A stretch of DNA of 31,032 bases from JANPJV01 sp031425695 (GCA_031425695.1 JANPJV010000299.1:1-31032); one strand, 5' to 3'; positions 6,696 to 16,255 are shown, counted from the first letter of the stretch. Notes: generated by a model from the sequence alone, not told the origin. Numbers and translations are program-made.

Positions 6696-8420
6696 TCACT
6701 CGAAGCCGTTCTGCAACAGCACGGTCTGCGTCAGTTCGACGAACACCGCCGCGACCGGCCCCTTGTTGCCTGCGGCGTCAGTCGCCTGCAGGTAGAGCAG
6801 TTGGCGTCCGGGTGCGAGTGCGGCGGCGTCGAGGTTCAACCCGGCGTTTTCCGCGTTGCTGTTGAAGGCGCCGTCGGACGGCAGCATCTGCGCCAGCGGC
6901 GTCGCGCCGCCCTGCCACGGCGGCATGCTGTAGACCGCGACGCCGGTGACGACCTGGTTCGGCTCGGTGCCGACCTCGCTGCTGAAGCGGGCGTCGTCGG
7001 CGCGAACGGACAGCGCCAGGGTACCGCCGGGCGCGATCGCGCCCGGTGTTGCCGTGAGGTTGATCAGCTCGGGACCCGCAGCCAGCCGGTAGGGCGCGCG
7101 CGCCACTTTGGACGCGGCAAAGAATCCATTCATGGTCGGCTGCGCCAGGGTCGACTCGTAGTCAGGGCAGAGCGGAAAGAAGCCGCCGCCATCCATTTCG
7201 ATGGTGAATGCGACGACACCCAGCGTGCCGAAGGTGAAGTCGTCCGTGGCGCCGCCAATCGCCCCGCCCGCGTTCGATTGCTCAGGGCGCAGGCCGGAAT
7301 AGAAGCCGATCTTGCGTCCGAGTGTCTGCAACTGCAGGCCATTCGGTGCGATCACGCCGTTGACATTGCCCCACGGCCACCAAACAGTCCCAGCGCTGCT
7401 GTGCACGTCCATGTAGATGCCCGAGGCATCCAGCGAAATCGGGGTGACCAGGTCGATCCCCGGGCCTTCGGCCCGCTGATCCGGAAACACCGAGCGCAGA
7501 TAGTTGATGATCGATTGCGACTCGAATTCAGACGCCGCTGACGGCCCGCGAAAAACGTCGCTGCAGGCCGTGCCGGAGCTACCGGCGCCACCCCAGTCGA
7601 ACGGGAAATTGCGGTTGAGATCGACGCCGAGCGTAGTGGTCCCAGTCGGGCAGAAATTCTCGTTGCGATCCTTGCGCTGCATGCGGGTGGTCGATACTTC
7701 GGCAATCTTGCGGCCGTCAGGATTCGCCTGCACCAGGATCAGGACTTCCTGGTGGTCGAGCATCCAGGTCACGTCCGGGTGCACGCCATACTGGGTTGCC
7801 AGCCATTCGCCGTAACGCAGCACGGTTTCGGCCGTGGCGTATTCGCGCGCGTGCAGGGCACCCTGGAGATAGTGCACCGGTTTGGGGCCGGGGATGGCGC
7901 GATTGGTCAGCCGCAGGACGATGAGGTCGTAGCCGAGCGCGGCGTTCTGGGTCTTCTTCCAGCTGTCGCCAATATCGACAATCTGTGCAATCGCCGGGTA
8001 GTTGCTTGCCAGCAACTGCGCGGCGGCATGGCTTTCCTCGACGGTGCGATAGCAGGGGAAGCCGACGATGCCATTGATCTGGTTCGCCGAGCGCTGCACC
8101 GGCGCGTAGGTCTCGAGCGTCAATTCCCGATCGATGGCGACGCTGAAGCCATCGTCGATGAGTTGCTGGTACTCGGCGTGGTCGTTGACCTCGATCACCA
8201 GCACGCCGCGGGTGCGATCCACCTTCCACGGTGCCGCGCGCGTCAGCAGGCGCTCGAGCGAACGCTCATCGGAGAACCATGCGCGCACGACCCACGGGCC
8301 ATGTCCATCCGGGAGCGTGCGGGTCGCCTGGCTCTTGCCGGGCTCATGCGCCTGGCCATTCAATGGGATGAAGGTCAGCAGCAATCCAACCAACGCCAAC
8401 CAGCGCAAACGATGAGCCAT
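6696..8420 (-). CDS. Secreted M14-family zinc carboxypeptidase
   Basis: The protein has a signal peptide (LALVGLLLTFIPLNGQAHE), an N-terminal pro-like region, and an M14 metallocarboxypeptidase domain from about residue 95. Zinc ligands are visible in GALHAREYATAE (His and Glu near 187-190) and MDVHSSAG (His near 338). Substrate-site motifs are NPDGR and VDLNRNFPFDWGG, and the catalytic Glu is in FTIEMDGGG (about 405). It should remove C-terminal residues from peptides outside the cytoplasm. The last 110 residues form a beta-sandwich-like tail (TDAAGNKGPVAAVFVELTQ), perhaps for attachment or secretion. I preferred the ATG at 8420 over 8453: it starts the signal peptide cleanly, and a TATGCT box at 8449-8454 would place the transcript start inside the longer version. 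Length from 8420 is 574 residues. Confidence 0.9.
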   Translation of the reverse strand: MAHRLRWLALVGLLLTFIPLNGQAHEPGKSQATRTLPDGHGPWVVRAWFSDERSLERLLTRAAPWKVDRTRGVLVIEVNDHAEYQQLIDDGFSVAIDRELTLETYAPVQRSANQINGIVGFPCYRTVEESHAAAQLLASNYPAIAQIVDIGDSWKKTQNAALGYDLIVLRLTNRAIPGPKPVHYLQGALHAREYATAETVLRYGEWLATQYGVHPDVTWMLDHQEVLILVQANPDGRKIAEVSTTRMQRKDRNENFCPTGTTTLGVDLNRNFPFDWGGAGSSGTACSDVFRGPSAASEFESQSIINYLRSVFPDQRAEGPGIDLVTPISLDASGIYMDVHSSAGTVWWPWGNVNGVIAPNGLQLQTLGRKIGFYSGLRPEQSNAGGAIGGATDDFTFGTLGVVAFTIEMDGGGFFPLCPDYESTLAQPTMNGFFAASKVARAPYRLAAGPELINLTATPGAIAPGGTLALSVRADDARFSSEVGTEPNQVVTGVAVYSMPPWQGGATPLAQMLPSDGAFNSNAENAGLNLDAAALAPGRQLLYLQATDAAGNKGPVAAVFVELTQTVLLQNGFE

Positions 8421-8448
8421 GCGATATCCGATTTTCGGCAAGGCGCGA

Positions 8449-8454
8449 AGCATA
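8449..8454 (-). promoter_or_regulatory. Possible -10 box (TATGCT) of the M14 carboxypeptidase gene
   Basis: TATGCTTCGCGCC occurs on the minus strand about 30 bases upstream of the preferred start. The same words, TATGCTTCGCGCC, precede the DUF2059 gene at 16256, and CGCTATGCTCC precedes lpdA. No good -35 box is visible, so the call rests on recurrence and spacing. Confidence 0.35.
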
Positions 8455-8540
8455 GGGCTTGGGGACGACTGAGGCGCTGCCTGAAAACCACAATTCTCTG
8501 CAGACGCATGCTTCTGGCCGATGACTGGCAGATCAATTTT

Positions 8541-8638
8541 CTTGACGCAAAGGACGCTAAGGGCGCAAAGGACGCTAAGAGATCAAGAGATCTGCTTCAT
8601 TTAGCGTCCTTTGCGTACTTAGCGTACTTTGCGTCAAG
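8541..8638. repeat. Inverted repeat E2 with tandem 9-nt words
   Basis: The arms (8541-8579 and 8601-8638) match with about three mismatches around a 21-nt centre. Each arm is built of the alternating words GACGCAAAG and GACGCTAAG. It fills most of the gap between relA and the carboxypeptidase gene. In transcripts of either strand it would fold into a hairpin of nearly 40 bp. Confidence 0.8.
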
Positions 8639-8662
8639 GCTCTCAAGTGACTGGACGAACCC

Positions 8663-10831
8663 TCAAACCAGTCGCTCCGCTTCGGTGACGTTGCTCAACC
8701 CACGAATCTTGACGAGGACGTTGGCGAGCTGGCCGAAGTCGGCGACGCGCAGGGTCAGATGCAGGGTGGCGAGCCCACTGGCGTCGTCGTCGCGACTGTC
8801 CATGGCGCCGATGTTGATCTGTTCGGCGGCGAGCACGGCGCCGACGTCGCGGATGAGGCCGGTGCGGTTGTAGGCACAGACGCGGATCTTGACCGGGTAG
8901 CGATCGTCGCGGCGGCCGCCCCACTGTACGTCGATCAGGCGTTCGGGGGTGCGCGCGCTCAAGGCCAGCAAACTGCGGCAGTCGGCGCGATGAACGCTGA
9001 CACCGCGGCCCTTGGTGATGAAGCCGACGATGGCGTCGCCGGGCACTGGATTGCAGCAGCCGGCAATCGCCACCAGCAGGTTGCCGACGCCGTCGATGAC
9101 CACCGCGTCCTTGTCGCGCTGAACCGGTTTCGCGGTCTGCCGGCGCTGGGTGAGCACCTGCGACTCGTCGGGCTTCGGCGCCTCGAGCTCGTGCAGGCCG
9201 CGCGCCACCTGCGCAGGCGAAAGATCGCCCAGCGCGACGGCGATATAGAGATCGTCGACGCTCGGAAGGTGCAGCTTGGGCAGCAACGACTCCAGGCGCG
9301 CGGTGGTCAGCGCCAGGCGCTTGAGCTCGCGGTCGAGGATGCCCTGGCCATCGTGCAGGTTCTGGGCGCGGTCGAGCTTGTGGAACCAGCCGCGCACCTT
9401 GTGGCGTGCGCGGGCGCTGGCGAGGTAGCCGAGCTGTGGCATCAGCCAGTCGCGCCGCGGCTGCGATTCGCGAGTGGTCAGGATCTCGACGCGGTCGCCG
9501 GTCTTCGGCACATGCGTCAGCGGCACGATGCGGCCGTCGACCTTGGCCCCGCGGCAGCGATGCCCGACCTCGGTGTGCACCATGTACGCAAAATCGAGCA
9601 CGGTGCCACCCCGCGGAATGTCCACCACCTCGCCGCGCGGGGTCAGCAGGTAGACGCGGTCTTCGAGCGTTTCGGTGGAAAAACCGGCGAGCAGCGCGGC
9701 ATCGTCGTGCGGGTCTTCGCGCGCGTCGAGCAACTGGCGCATCCATTGGATCTTGCGCTCGAATTCACTGTCGGCGCCGCCACCTTCCTTGTAGCGCCAG
9801 TGCGCGGCGACGCCGAGCTCGGCGTGTTCATGCATCTCGCGCGTACGGATCTGCACCTCGAGCGCCTTGCCCTCCGGGCCGATGACTGCGGTGTGCAGGG
9901 AGCGGTAATCATTGCCCTTGGGGCGCGCGATGTAGTCGTCGAATTCCTTCGGGATCGGCGTCCACAACGCATGCGCGGCGCCGAGCGCGGCGTAGCAGGT
10001 GGGCACGTCCGGGACCAGCACGCGCAACGCACGCACGTCGTAGAGCTCGGCAAACTCGACGCCCTTGCGCTGCATCTTCTTGTAGATGCTGTAGATGTGC
10101 TTGGGGCGGCCGGCAACATCGGCATCGATGCCGGCACGCGCGAGTGCGCTCTTGAGCTCGGCGATGACCAGCCGGATGTAGCGCTCGCGATCCTCGCGGC
10201 GCTCGTCGAGCAGCTGCGCGATGCGCTTGTAGGTTTCCGGCTGCAGGTAGCGGAAGCTCAGGTCCTCGAGCTCCCATTTGACCTGCCAGATGCCCAGGCG
10301 ATTGGCCAATGGCCCATGGATATCGGCGCTGAGCTGGGCCAGGCGCCGGCGCTCGTCCTCGCTCGCGTGGCTCGCGCTGCGCATGCGCACCAGGTGGCGC
10401 GCCAGCAGCACGAACACCACGCGCAGGTCGCGGATGAGCACCAGCAACAGGCGGCGCAGGCCTTCGGCACTGGTGTTGGGGGCTTTGGACTCGTGCAGCG
10501 GCCAGATCTTTTCCGCCTCGAGCTGGCCGGTGAGCAGGACTTCGATGCGTTTGCCGAAGCGCTTGCCGACCTCTGCCAAGTGCAGCTTGCCGCCGAGCAC
10601 GAGCGGAAACAGCGCCGCGGCGCACAGGGTTTCGCCATCGACCTGGAGCTCGAGCAGAACGTTCAGGCACGCAATCAGGCTGCTCGACTGTTCATCGGCG
10701 GCGTCTCCTGCGGGGGAGAACGTCGCGTGCGCGAATTCGAACAGTGCCCGCTGCTCGGGGCCGAGCAGCGCGGCATTGCGCTCGCTCCAGGCGACCAGGC
10801 TCTCAGCGGACAGCGATGTGCGCGCTTTCAT
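8663..10831 (-). CDS. relA: RelA-type (p)ppGpp synthetase
   Basis: At 722 residues with the RelA/SpoT domain order, this protein makes (p)ppGpp from ATP and GTP or GDP in the stringent response, on stalled ribosomes. The N-terminal hydrolase-like region (about 50-190) lacks the HD metal motif of SpoT. The synthetase domain (about 230-350) carries ELYDVRALRVLV and IPKEFDDYIA; the acidic EFDD fits the EXDD signature of monofunctional RelA rather than the RXKD of bifunctional enzymes. A TGS domain (about 392-455, VYLLTPRGEVVDIP) and a C-terminal ACT domain (about 647-720, YNRTGLIRDVGAVL) follow. The start ATG gives a sensible N-terminus, but the Shine-Dalgarno sequence is weak. The gene appears to be a single transcription unit, with a terminator of the upstream gene in the 120-bp gap before it. 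Confidence 0.95.
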   Translation of the reverse strand: MKARTSLSAESLVAWSERNAALLGPEQRALFEFAHATFSPAGDAADEQSSSLIACLNVLLELQVDGETLCAAALFPLVLGGKLHLAEVGKRFGKRIEVLLTGQLEAEKIWPLHESKAPNTSAEGLRRLLLVLIRDLRVVFVLLARHLVRMRSASHASEDERRRLAQLSADIHGPLANRLGIWQVKWELEDLSFRYLQPETYKRIAQLLDERREDRERYIRLVIAELKSALARAGIDADVAGRPKHIYSIYKKMQRKGVEFAELYDVRALRVLVPDVPTCYAALGAAHALWTPIPKEFDDYIARPKGNDYRSLHTAVIGPEGKALEVQIRTREMHEHAELGVAAHWRYKEGGGADSEFERKIQWMRQLLDAREDPHDDAALLAGFSTETLEDRVYLLTPRGEVVDIPRGGTVLDFAYMVHTEVGHRCRGAKVDGRIVPLTHVPKTGDRVEILTTRESQPRRDWLMPQLGYLASARARHKVRGWFHKLDRAQNLHDGQGILDRELKRLALTTARLESLLPKLHLPSVDDLYIAVALGDLSPAQVARGLHELEAPKPDESQVLTQRRQTAKPVQRDKDAVVIDGVGNLLVAIAGCCNPVPGDAIVGFITKGRGVSVHRADCRSLLALSARTPERLIDVQWGGRRDDRYPVKIRVCAYNRTGLIRDVGAVLAAEQINIGAMDSRDDDASGLATLHLTLRVADFGQLANVLVKIRGLSNVTEAERLV

Positions 10832-10871
10832 CGATCACGGTCATGAGCTGAGTGGAGAGATCACCGTCCCT

Positions 10872-10903
10872 GGAAAACGCTCGGCCCCGCAATGCGGGGC
10901 CGA
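10872..10903 (-). terminator. Rho-independent terminator of the DUF11-type gene
   Basis: On the minus strand a stem of CGGCCCCGC and GCGGGGCCG around a short ATT loop is followed by AGCGTTTT. It lies about 50 bp after the stop of the secreted protein gene and before relA, so the two genes are probably separate transcription units. Confidence 0.7.
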
Positions 10904-10950
10904 AGGGCGTCCCAAGGACAAGGCCCGGAGGGCCTTTATCCAGCGAACCG

Positions 10951-12576
10951 CTATTCGATGCCAGTCACAGTGATGGTGAAATCACGCTCGAAGTCATCGT
11001 CGCCACCATTGGCCGTGCCACCGTTGTCCTGCATGCGAACGCGGATGATCGCCGAGCCCGGCGTGCCGTTGAGGCTGAACGCGAGATTGCCGGTTTCGTT
11101 CGGCGCCGACCCTGAGTAGTTGATGTTCGGCTCCCCGGAAACCGAGAAGATCGAGCTGCTGCCCTGCAGTACGGTGACCGTACGCGCGGTGAAGCCCTGG
11201 CCGGATTCGTTGGCCGGGCCGGTCGCGATCGAGGCGATGAAGTTGTTGACCTGCTGGATGCCGACCGTGCCGATCGGGCGGGTGATGTTCGCTCCGATGT
11301 TGAAACTCGGTGCATCGTTGAGCGGCGAGATGGTCAGGTTGAAGTTGTCGCTGGCCTGCGAGAAGCCATCGGTCACGGTGATGGTCATGAGGCTGCTGCC
11401 GTTCGCGTCGGCATTCGGTGTCATGGTCACGGTGAAGTTGGGCTCGGAACCGGCGAACTGACAGTCACCGCCGTCAATCAAAGCGGTGTTCTGGCTCTGG
11501 CACGAGAAGCTGGACGTGGTCAGCACGCTGTCATTGTCCGAAGCGGTGAAAGCGATCGCCGTGGTCGCTTGGTCTTCAAGGAAAATCCCGGTCTGTGGCT
11601 GGCTGCCGATATCCGAGATGACCGGCGGGACGCTGTTCTGCACGGTTCCGGCGAGCATCGCCTGGTTGTTCCCGAGGGAGACTTCGTTGCCCGAGGGCTG
11701 CGTGAAGGCCGCCGCGCTCACCGCGTACTGGGCGCCATTGGGTGCGCCCGCGCTCATCTGCCGGTTGACCGTATAGACGACGTTGCCACCGACACCCAGC
11801 GAGATATTGTCGATGCTGATGTTGCCCGAACCCGAGCCGACGCCGCAGTTCGAACCCCCCGACGGAGTACAGCTCCAGCTGCCCGGCGAGAACGCACCGG
11901 CAAAACCGCCGCTGCTCTTCGGGTACCAGTCGCGCAGGCGCACGCCGTTGACCGCGTCGGCGCCGATATTGACCACGGCGATCGTGTACGTGAGCACTGA
12001 GCCCGGGCCCACTGCGGACGGCCCGGCAATGAGCACGCGCACATCGGAGACGGTCCCCTTGGCGGCGCCGGGCGAGGAAGCGGAGACGCTCTCGAAACCG
12101 TCGTCGTGCAACACCTCGATGATCGCTCCACCATTGGTGCCCTGGATGCACGAGGCATTGGCGGCCGGCAACATGATGCAGCAGGCCAGTTGCGAGCCGG
12201 CGGCCACCTTGAACTGCGAGTTGCTGGAACCGTTGGTGACGAAGTCGAACGAAGTGATGCCACCGTACATAGGCGGCAGCGTTTCATTGTTGGGATCGGT
12301 GAGTACCAGCCCGACCGGATTGCTGGCGCCGGCGGGCGCCGGAGCAAAGTCCGCGCACAGCATCGGCTGGCCGACGCGCAGGCTGATCGAGCGGCGTCCC
12401 TGCGCAACCGAGCGGTTCAAATAACTGATCGGCGTAGCTACCAGACTGATCGGACCCGAATTATTGATCGCAAAACCGGTATTACCACCGAGGACTGCAT
12501 TGCCCGCGGCAAACGCATCGGTTCCGGCCAGCAAAGTCACGGCGAGGACCGCCATCCAGCTACTACGACTTGGCAT
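10951..12576 (-). CDS. Secreted DUF11/cadherin-like repeat protein
   Basis: The 541-residue product starts with a signal peptide (MAVLAVTLLAGTDAFA) and has the acidic, Gly/Ser/Asn-rich composition of exported beta-sandwich proteins. About residues 175-285 resemble a DUF11 domain (VLTYTIAVVNIGADAVNGVR). The following 230 residues contain Ig/cadherin-like pieces (DNDSVLTTSSFSC, MTITVTDGFSQASDNF, LTISPLNDAPSF). Paired cysteines (ACC, SCTPSGGSNC, FSCQSQ, DCQF) suggest disulfides. A role at the cell surface or in the medium is likely but no specific function can be read. No C-terminal anchor (PEP-CTERM, LPXTG) is present. A moderate ribosome binding site (GGGAA) precedes the ATG. The gene ends at a strong terminator. 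Confidence 0.8.
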   Translation of the reverse strand: MPSRSSWMAVLAVTLLAGTDAFAAGNAVLGGNTGFAINNSGPISLVATPISYLNRSVAQGRRSISLRVGQPMLCADFAPAPAGASNPVGLVLTDPNNETLPPMYGGITSFDFVTNGSSNSQFKVAAGSQLACCIMLPAANASCIQGTNGGAIIEVLHDDGFESVSASSPGAAKGTVSDVRVLIAGPSAVGPGSVLTYTIAVVNIGADAVNGVRLRDWYPKSSGGFAGAFSPGSWSCTPSGGSNCGVGSGSGNISIDNISLGVGGNVVYTVNRQMSAGAPNGAQYAVSAAAFTQPSGNEVSLGNNQAMLAGTVQNSVPPVISDIGSQPQTGIFLEDQATTAIAFTASDNDSVLTTSSFSCQSQNTALIDGGDCQFAGSEPNFTVTMTPNADANGSSLMTITVTDGFSQASDNFNLTISPLNDAPSFNIGANITRPIGTVGIQQVNNFIASIATGPANESGQGFTARTVTVLQGSSSIFSVSGEPNINYSGSAPNETGNLAFSLNGTPGSAIIRVRMQDNGGTANGGDDDFERDFTITVTGIE

Positions 12577-12704
12577 GTGATATTCCCGAGATGGTTGAGC
12601 GGCTCGGACGTGTTGATTTCACGCCACTTCCACTTACCCGGATGATTTTAGCCCGAGGCATCCCTTCAACGGAAATCATCAGTTGTGAAACAGCGACTTG
12701 TCGT

Positions 12705-13916
12705 TCATCGGGCGCTAGCGAAAAATCCCAGGAAGCGCGGCGAAAAGGCCCGGGCAGATGGCTTTAACTCTACCGAGAGGCGGCGCGCTTCCAGCACATC
12801 GGCCTTGGCCTGGTCGGACAGGGCGACATCGCGCTCACCCCCGAGCACGAACTGCGCGTGCCGCGCGGCCGCCCGCAACAGCAGCGCCTGCGCCATTGCT
12901 TCGGGCTCGCCGCCAAAACTGGCAGCGGGCTTCCACGCCGCTACCCGGGCGTACTCCCCAGCGAAAAAAGCGTCCAGGAGCGGGCGCAGCTCGGCCGCCA
13001 GCTGGGCGCGCTGCTTGCGCAACTCGGCGGCCTCCGCCGTGCGTGCCACCTGCGCCGCCTGGCGCGCGGCCTCGTGCGCCTTGGCAAGCTCGTTGGCGAG
13101 GGCCAGTGAACTCTGATTGAGCGCGGCCAGGTCGCGTTCGAGGTTGGCCAATGCGTTGCCATCGCGATTGCGATCGGCGCCGGCGATCTGCCCGCGAATG
13201 CGCCGCGTCTGTGCGGATTGGGCCTCGATGCGCTGGCGCCAGGCCGCTGCATTCGCCGCCATGCTCGGGTCGTTGAGCAGATGCGCGGCACGATCCGTAT
13301 TGAAATCAATGACGCCCAGGCGATCGCGCAGGGCCGCCAGGCGCTTGGCATCGTTGCCGCTTGCGGCTACCGCACCCACCGGCGCGGTGCTCGCACGTAC
13401 CGGCGCGGTCGAGACCGGCGGCGGCCGCACCGCGGCTGTCGATGCGGGCGGTGGCCGGACGGCAGCAGTGGAGACGGGTGGCGGCTTGACGGCGGCGCTC
13501 GACGTGCCGGCGACCGATTGGGCGGCGCGTGCCGCGGCGGCCAGCCGGTTTCTGCAGGCACGCACCATCAATGCCTGGCGATCGGCCTCTTTCAGGCCGC
13601 GCATGGCTGTCACGGTTTCCGGATCTTCCAGAAAACCGAGCGCCGCCGGGCAGTCCTGCAGACTGAAGGCGGCGAGGCCGAGATAAAACTTCGGCAGATA
13701 CGGAAAACTGTTGATGCGGGTCGATGCGCTCGGGTTGGGCCGTTCGGCCAGCGCTTGGCGCATGTTCGATTGCACCCGCGCCCATTCCTGGCGCTCGGAG
13801 GCGACCCGCCCGGCGTCGAAGGACGACTTGTAGTCGGCCAGCGCCGGGCCGGCCAATGCCAACAGCCAGCAAGCCAGCAACCACCGCCCCCGCGCGCGCT
13901 GACCCAGGCGGCTCAC
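12705..13916 (-). CDS. Secreted protein paired with a Ser/Thr kinase, function unknown
   Basis: The GTG start at 13916 overlaps the kinase stop (GTGA), so translation is coupled. The 403-residue product has a signal peptide (LLACWLLALAGPALA). A TPR-like N-terminal half follows (FDAGRVASERQEWARVQSNMRQAL, FYLGLAAFSLQDCPAALGFL). Next is a low-complexity linker of repeated PPPVSTAAVR units (about residues 142-172). The C-terminus is long, helical and probably coiled-coil (LANLERDLAALNQ, ELRKQRAQLAAEL). Two cysteines (about 89 and 121) could pair. It may be the periplasmic partner or ligand sensor of the adjoining kinase; that is inference from gene order. No enzyme motif is seen. Confidence 0.8.
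   Translation of the reverse strand: MSRLGQRARGRWLLACWLLALAGPALADYKSSFDAGRVASERQEWARVQSNMRQALAERPNPSASTRINSFPYLPKFYLGLAAFSLQDCPAALGFLEDPETVTAMRGLKEADRQALMVRACRNRLAAAARAAQSVAGTSSAAVKPPPVSTAAVRPPPASTAAVRPPPVSTAPVRASTAPVGAVAASGNDAKRLAALRDRLGVIDFNTDRAAHLLNDPSMAANAAAWRQRIEAQSAQTRRIRGQIAGADRNRDGNALANLERDLAALNQSSLALANELAKAHEAARQAAQVARTAEAAELRKQRAQLAAELRPLLDAFFAGEYARVAAWKPAASFGGEPEAMAQALLLRAAARHAQFVLGGERDVALSDQAKADVLEARRLSVELKPSARAFSPRFLGFFASAR
13400..13510 (-). repeat. In-frame 30- to 36-bp tandem repeat (PPPVSTAAVR linker)
   Basis: Three to four imperfect units encode VKPPPVSTAA, VRPPPASTAA, VRPPPVSTAP and a degenerate fourth. The repeat separates the TPR-like and coiled-coil halves of the secreted protein and is probably a flexible spacer prone to copy-number change. 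Confidence 0.7.
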
Positions 13917-16030
13917 CAGCCGATCTCCTTGATGTAATCCGCGCTGCCGTAGCCGTCGAACTTGAGATTCAGCGCGGCCAGGCCACCGGGCGTCACGGTG
14001 ACGCTCTCCTGGCGGCGAGTCGTCCCCTGCCCTGCGGTCAAGGTCACCCGGTACTGCCCGGCGGGCAGGGTCAGCAGGAGCGGCGTGCTCGGATCCGGCG
14101 GCAGGGCGAAGCGTCTGCCGGTGGCAACCGCTTCGATGGCATCGACCTTGGCCCAGGGCGCCGCGCCGATCGCCAGCATGCCGCGTTGCTTGGCTTCGTT
14201 CTCCGCCTTCAGCGTCGCCGCTGCGGCCTGCTGCTCCTGGTTGACCTGCTTCTCGAGATCGCGCACCAGCGCCGCCAGGCTCGCATCCTGGGGTTGCACG
14301 CTCGACAGCGCGCGGGCGTCCGCGAGCGCCGACAGCCGATCGCCGTCCACGAGGGCTTTGTCGACACGAGCGCGCGCTGCCTTGAGCGCCTTCGGCTCGA
14401 GCTTCTTGAACTGCTCGTCCTTGTTCAGCGGGCCGCGCAGGTCGAGATACAGCCCGAGCACCGACTCGCCAGCGGCCGGCGCTGCCCCGGCGGTGAGCTC
14501 GGCCAGCCGCGCCAGCCGCTTGCGCAGAGCCAGCTCGGCGCCCAGCCGCGCGTCTTCCGCATCGCGTTTCGCCATCAACGCGGCCAGTTCCGGCGAGTCA
14601 GGGATGGCTTGGCGCAAGGCCGCCACAGCGGCTTCGAAACCGGCGTTGTCGCCGCCCTGGAGCGACAGCTCGGCACGTTCAACCGCGGCCGCAGCAAGTT
14701 GCTGGAGCGCGAGCTTGGTCTCTTCCGAACCAGGAGCAATCCGGCGCATCTGATTGGCGAAATGCAGCGCACTGTTGGTTGCCGGCTCGAACAGCTTGCC
14801 GTCGGCGAGGCGCTCACCGAACTCGTTGTACAACAACGCCAGCGTCATCTGCTCGCTCTCGGAGATGACCTTGGGTTTCTGCCACCACCAGATACCGGCC
14901 GCACCGACCAGCAGTACCAGCACCGCAATCGCCGTGATCATTGCCCGCGGTGGCCCGCGCCGAGGCGGCGCGCTGACCGGCTCGTCATCCAGCGGCTCGC
15001 TGTAGGCCATGCGCGGCTTGGGCTGCGGCGGCGGGGATTTCCCCCTGGCATGCTTGCCGGTCGCAGGGGCCAGACGCCCGCGCTGCGCTTCGAGCGCGGC
15101 CTTGACGTCGGCATCGCGCAGGGTGTCGAAGGAAAATCCGAGATCCCGCAGTTGCTCGGACCAGGGCATGTCCGGGCTGAAACGCAGCACATGCCGCAGC
15201 GCCTCGGAGCCCACGAAAACATCGCGCAGCGCATGCGTGAACACCAGCATGTCGGCGTAACGGTCCTCGCGCTTCTTGGCGAGCATGCGATCGAGCACCG
15301 GTTGCAGGTCGGCCAGATCCTCCGGGAGGGTCGGCAACGCCGCGGTCAGGTGCTGCATGCACACTGCAATCGGGGTATCGCCGCGATACGGCGGCTGCCC
15401 GGTCAGCAGCTCGTAGAACATGATCCCGAGCGCGTACAGGTCCGAGCGGCCGTCCACCTCGCCGCCCGAGACCTGCTCGGGGCTCATGTAGATCGGCGTG
15501 CCGACGATCATGTTTTCGGCGGTGATGCGGGTGTGGCTCGAGGTCAGCTCGCGGGCGATGCCGAAATCGGTCAGCACCGGGATCCGCCCGGCGCGCAGCA
15601 TCACATTGGCAGGCTTGAGGTCGCGATGGATGATGCCGAGCTTGTGCGCCTCTTCGAGCGCGGAGGCGATCTGCACCACCGTCGAGATCGCCTCGCTGAC
15701 CGAGACGCCCTGCCGGAGCTTGTCGACCAGGGTACCGCCGTCGAGATACTCCATCGCGATGTAGGCGATGTTGCCGACCTTCGCGATGTCGTAGATCCCG
15801 CAGACATTCTTGTGGGTGATCTTGGCGAGCGTGCGGCCCTCACGCAGGAAGCGCTTCTCGGTGCGATCGGGATCATCGTCCGCGACCGTCCGCAGCACCT
15901 TGATCGCCACCCGCCGCTCCAACGACAGCTGTACCGCCAGGAACACTGTCGCCATGCCGCCCGACCCGATCTGCTTGACCAGCTGATAGCCAGGAATCTC
16001 GGGTTTAGGCTGGGGCTGAGCCACGGGCAA
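13913..16030 (-). CDS. Transmembrane Ser/Thr protein kinase (Hanks type) with periplasmic domain
   Basis: The product has 705 residues. The N-terminal kinase domain (about 14-275) is complete: glycine loop GSGGMATVF, catalytic Lys in VAIKVL (about 45), HRDLKPANVM (about 137), DFGIARE (about 156) and MSPEQ. It should phosphorylate Ser/Thr of cytoplasmic targets. After a basic, Pro-rich linker there is one membrane helix (about 364-384, AIAVLVLLVGAAGIWWW). The exported part has long alpha-helical or coiled-coil segments and ends in a PEGA-like beta domain (about 642-705, LTLPAGQYRVTLTAG). No PASTA repeats are present. The start is uncertain: TTG at 16030 or GTG at 16024, neither with a clear ribosome binding site. 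It is the first gene of a two-gene unit and is divergent from the DUF2059 gene. Confidence 0.9.
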   Translation of the reverse strand: MPVAQPQPKPEIPGYQLVKQIGSGGMATVFLAVQLSLERRVAIKVLRTVADDDPDRTEKRFLREGRTLAKITHKNVCGIYDIAKVGNIAYIAMEYLDGGTLVDKLRQGVSVSEAISTVVQIASALEEAHKLGIIHRDLKPANVMLRAGRIPVLTDFGIARELTSSHTRITAENMIVGTPIYMSPEQVSGGEVDGRSDLYALGIMFYELLTGQPPYRGDTPIAVCMQHLTAALPTLPEDLADLQPVLDRMLAKKREDRYADMLVFTHALRDVFVGSEALRHVLRFSPDMPWSEQLRDLGFSFDTLRDADVKAALEAQRGRLAPATGKHARGKSPPPQPKPRMAYSEPLDDEPVSAPPRRGPPRAMITAIAVLVLLVGAAGIWWWQKPKVISESEQMTLALLYNEFGERLADGKLFEPATNSALHFANQMRRIAPGSEETKLALQQLAAAAVERAELSLQGGDNAGFEAAVAALRQAIPDSPELAALMAKRDAEDARLGAELALRKRLARLAELTAGAAPAAGESVLGLYLDLRGPLNKDEQFKKLEPKALKAARARVDKALVDGDRLSALADARALSSVQPQDASLAALVRDLEKQVNQEQQAAAATLKAENEAKQRGMLAIGAAPWAKVDAIEAVATGRRFALPPDPSTPLLLTLPAGQYRVTLTAGQGTTRRQESVTVTPGGLAALNLKFDGYGSADYIKEIGW

Positions 16031-16081
16031 GCCGGCGCGACCATTGGACGGCTGAGTCTATCAGCGCGGCCGTGGTTGATT

Positions 16082-16201
<120 letters not shown>

Positions 16202-16255
16202 AGGCGGGGGCGCGGAACTAACTGGCCCCCGCGCAGTCCACCCCTCGCGCCGCGC

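Noticed and set aside
8759..10846. 695-residue frame antisense to relA
   Set aside because: Shadow of a high-GC gene; relA on the other strand has complete domain motifs.
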